Part shown: in pieces, positions 62,502 through 64,000 of the stretch
How the letters are laid out: the number at the start of each line of letters is the position of its first letter
How positions within the stretch are numbered: position 1 is the first letter of the stretch
Origin: Paraburkholderia sacchari
Lineage (GTDB): Bacteria; Pseudomonadota; Gammaproteobacteria; Burkholderiales; Burkholderiaceae
Assembly (NCBI RefSeq): GCF_000785435.2
Contig: NZ_JTDB02000007.1
Location: 325,476 to 389,475 of the forward strand
Length of the DNA stretch: 64,000 bases
Direction: 5' to 3'
The notes under the pieces: model-generated
The model's input: only the letters and a program-made list of their open reading frames with translations
What the model was told of the DNA's origin: nothing
Databases searched by the model: none
Made by a program: the position numbers and the translations under genes

Positions 62502-63554
62502 TCAAATCTCGGAAGGCAGCGCGTACGGCAGCGGCAGGATGCGCAGTGCGGGGCCGTCCGCGGCGCCCAGATGCACGCTGCCCGATTCGAGCGCCGCGAG
62601 CTTGATCTCCGCGAGCAGATCGACGACGCCTTCGGGCGCCGCCGCCGCGTTCACGATCATGCCGCACGGCTGGCTCGGGTCGTCGGAGTGGAACAGTTCG
62701 GCCCCGGCGCGCGCGGCGTCGGTTCCGGCCGCGACGCTCGCGAGCGCGGTGCGGCGCTTGATCGTGCCGCGATACTGGCTGCGCGCCACGATTTCCTGGC
62801 CCGGATAGCAGCCCTTCTTGAAGTTCACGCCGCCGAGTACGTCGTAGTTGACCATCTGCGGGACGAATTGCTCGCTCACGGCCTGAGTGATGCGCGGTTC
62901 GCCCGCGCGGATGTCGAGCCAGTCCCAAACCGCGGGCGAGACGGGCTTGAGCGCGTCCTGGAGCGTAGCGAGCTTCGCCTCCACGGCGTCCTTCGGACCG
63001 ACCCACAGATAGCGCAGGCGCCCGAGCGCATCGGGCATGCGGATCAGCGTGCCGGCGGGATCGTCCACCTTCACGTGCACGCCGTCGGGCAGCGCGTCGA
63101 ACACGCGCGCGAGCGCGCCGCGCACGTCGCCCGCGAGGCCCACCACGAGCAGTTTGTCGCTGTCGTCGGTGAGCTTGGCCTTGGCGCGCAGTACGAACAT
63201 CGAGAGGCGCTTTTGCACGCTCGCCTGGACATCCTTCGAAACCAGCAGGCGTATTGTGTCGCCGGTCTTCCACGTGAGGAAGGAGGCAAGCAGGCGGCCC
63301 TTGGGCGAGCAGTAGCCGGCGAGGCGCGCGCCGGTCACGTCCAGATGCTGGATGTCGTTCGTGAGCTGGCTGTGCAGGAAGCTGGCTGCGTCGTCGCCAT
63401 TGGCGTCGATCACGCCGAATTGCGGCAGGATCGCCCAGGCGCCTCCCTTGAGGACGGCGTCGAAATCATCGGCAGCCGGCGCTGCGGCGGCAGGCGCCGC
63501 GATGGTATGTGTATCGGGGGAAGGCGTGTCGTGGGATGCGAGCGGAGCGTTCAT
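62502..63554 (-). CDS. ygfZ: YgfZ-type folate-binding protein for iron-sulfur enzymes
   Basis: A GcvT-like tetrahydrofolate-binding protein that supports Fe-S enzymes such as the tRNA-modifying MiaB. The signature KGCYPGQEIVARSQYRGTIKRR is present with Cys249. DFDAVLKGGAWAILPQFGVIDANGDDAASFLHSQLTND is the N-terminal fold, given in part. An Ala/Pro-rich leader of about 28 residues precedes it. The 350-aa length is within the family range. It diverges from mltG, separated by 78 bases. Confidence 0.92.
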   Translation of the reverse strand: MNAPLASHDTPSPDTHTIAAPAAAAPAADDFDAVLKGGAWAILPQFGVIDANGDDAASFLHSQLTNDIQHLDVTGARLAGYCSPKGRLLASFLTWKTGDTIRLLVSKDVQASVQKRLSMFVLRAKAKLTDDSDKLLVVGLAGDVRGALARVFDALPDGVHVKVDDPAGTLIRMPDALGRLRYLWVGPKDAVEAKLATLQDALKPVSPAVWDWLDIRAGEPRITQAVSEQFVPQMVNYDVLGGVNFKKGCYPGQEIVARSQYRGTIKRRTALASVAAGTDAARAGAELFHSDDPSQPCGMIVNAAAAPEGVVDLLAEIKLAALESGSVHLGAADGPALRILPLPYALPSEI

Positions 63555-63632
63555 GGATTCGGGGAACAGTCAATCCTGACTTTGGCGAGGGCAAGCAGTT
63601 ATTATATGAGGTCCGCCTGAGTCACGTTACGC

Positions 63633-64000
63633 ATGTCCCTCCTCAAGAAATGCCTTGTTGCCGGCGCCGGCCTCGTCGTGCTTGGCGCCGTCGCAGCGGG
63701 TGGCGTCTGGCGCTGGGCGACCTCGCCCGTGGCGCTCGCCGTCCCGCAACTCGATGTCACCATCAAGCCGCACAGCTCCGTACGCAGCGTCACCACCCAG
63801 TTGCGGCGTGGCGGCGTGCCCATCCAGACCGAATTGTTCGTGCTGATGACACGCGTGCTCGGCCTGCAAAGCCAGCTCAAGTCCGGTAATTACGAATTCA
63901 AGGCCGGCGTCACGCCCTATGAGGTGCTGCAGAAGATGGCGCTCGGCGACGTCAACGAGTCCGTCGCGACCATCATCGAAGGCTGGACCTTCAAGCGCAT
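63633..64000 (+). CDS. mltG: endolytic murein transglycosylase MltG, N-terminal part (3' end outside window)
   Basis: The gene starts at ATG 63633 and runs off the window after about 122 codons. The N-terminus has one membrane anchor (LVAGAGLVVLGAVAAGGVW, residues about 8-26) followed by the YceG/MltG LysM-like region: VPQLDVTIKPHSSVRSVTTQL, LKSGNYEFKAGVTPYEVLQKMALGDV and ESVATIIEGWTFKR. The catalytic domain is beyond the edge. MltG cleaves nascent peptidoglycan strands in the periplasm. Its placement divergent from ygfZ is the usual one in this group. Confidence 0.92.
   Translation, partial: MSLLKKCLVAGAGLVVLGAVAAGGVWRWATSPVALAVPQLDVTIKPHSSVRSVTTQLRRGGVPIQTELFVLMTRVLGLQSQLKSGNYEFKAGVTPYEVLQKMALGDVNESVATIIEGWTFKR

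Overview
This 64 kb window is GC-rich chromosomal DNA from a member of the Burkholderiaceae, most likely Paraburkholderia, Caballeronia or Burkholderia sensu lato. The assignment rests on gene content and order: tig-clpP-clpX-lon followed by tRNA-Val, tRNA-Asp and ppiD; mfd next to ispD-ispF; an OmpR/EnvZ pair; and purL close to a parvulin-bolA-yciB block. I read no database. Names come from recognisable motifs, lengths and context. No transposase, integrase, phage gene, CRISPR array or origin is visible, so this reads as core chromosome with a few accessory insertions.

Left part (1-22 kb): the end of an AsmA-family gene; a three-gene phosphorelay cassette (histidine kinase, single-domain receiver, hybrid kinase); mscL; argE with a PLP dehydratase; mfd; ispD-ispF for isoprenoids; a membrane acyltransferase; an AhpC-type peroxiredoxin; an EnvZ/OmpR-type pair with a likely self-regulatory box; and a small secreted protein followed by a DUF1800-DUF1501 pair.

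Middle part (22-42 kb): a squalene-synthase-like protein without the first Asp-rich motif; tRNA-Leu; a MarR regulator; glycerate kinase; the protein quality-control block tig, clpP, clpX, lon; tRNA-Val and tRNA-Asp; the membrane chaperone ppiD; a small lipoprotein; divergent tesA and an ABC ATPase; pgi; a fused NAD(P)HX epimerase/dehydratase with an in-frame 12-bp repeat; and a DadA-like oxidase.

Right part (42-64 kb): purL; an accessory Fic-domain AMPylator with a striking array of regularly spaced inverted half-sites over its promoter; a co-directional block selO-msrB-yciB-bolA-parvulin; a fatty-acid/acyl-CoA degradation region (acyl-CoA ligase, FadB-like bifunctional enzyme, nicotinamidase, thiolase, a Dabb protein, thioesterase, two oxidoreductases, an esterase); a TANGO2/NRDE protein; ygfZ; and the start of mltG, which runs off the window.

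The best candidate for something undescribed is the Fic control region (46268-46365). It holds six 10-bp half-sites in alternating orientation with exact 7-bp spacers, in two groups of three, overlapping a promoter whose predicted start of transcription falls on the start codon. Most of the rest is well-known housekeeping.
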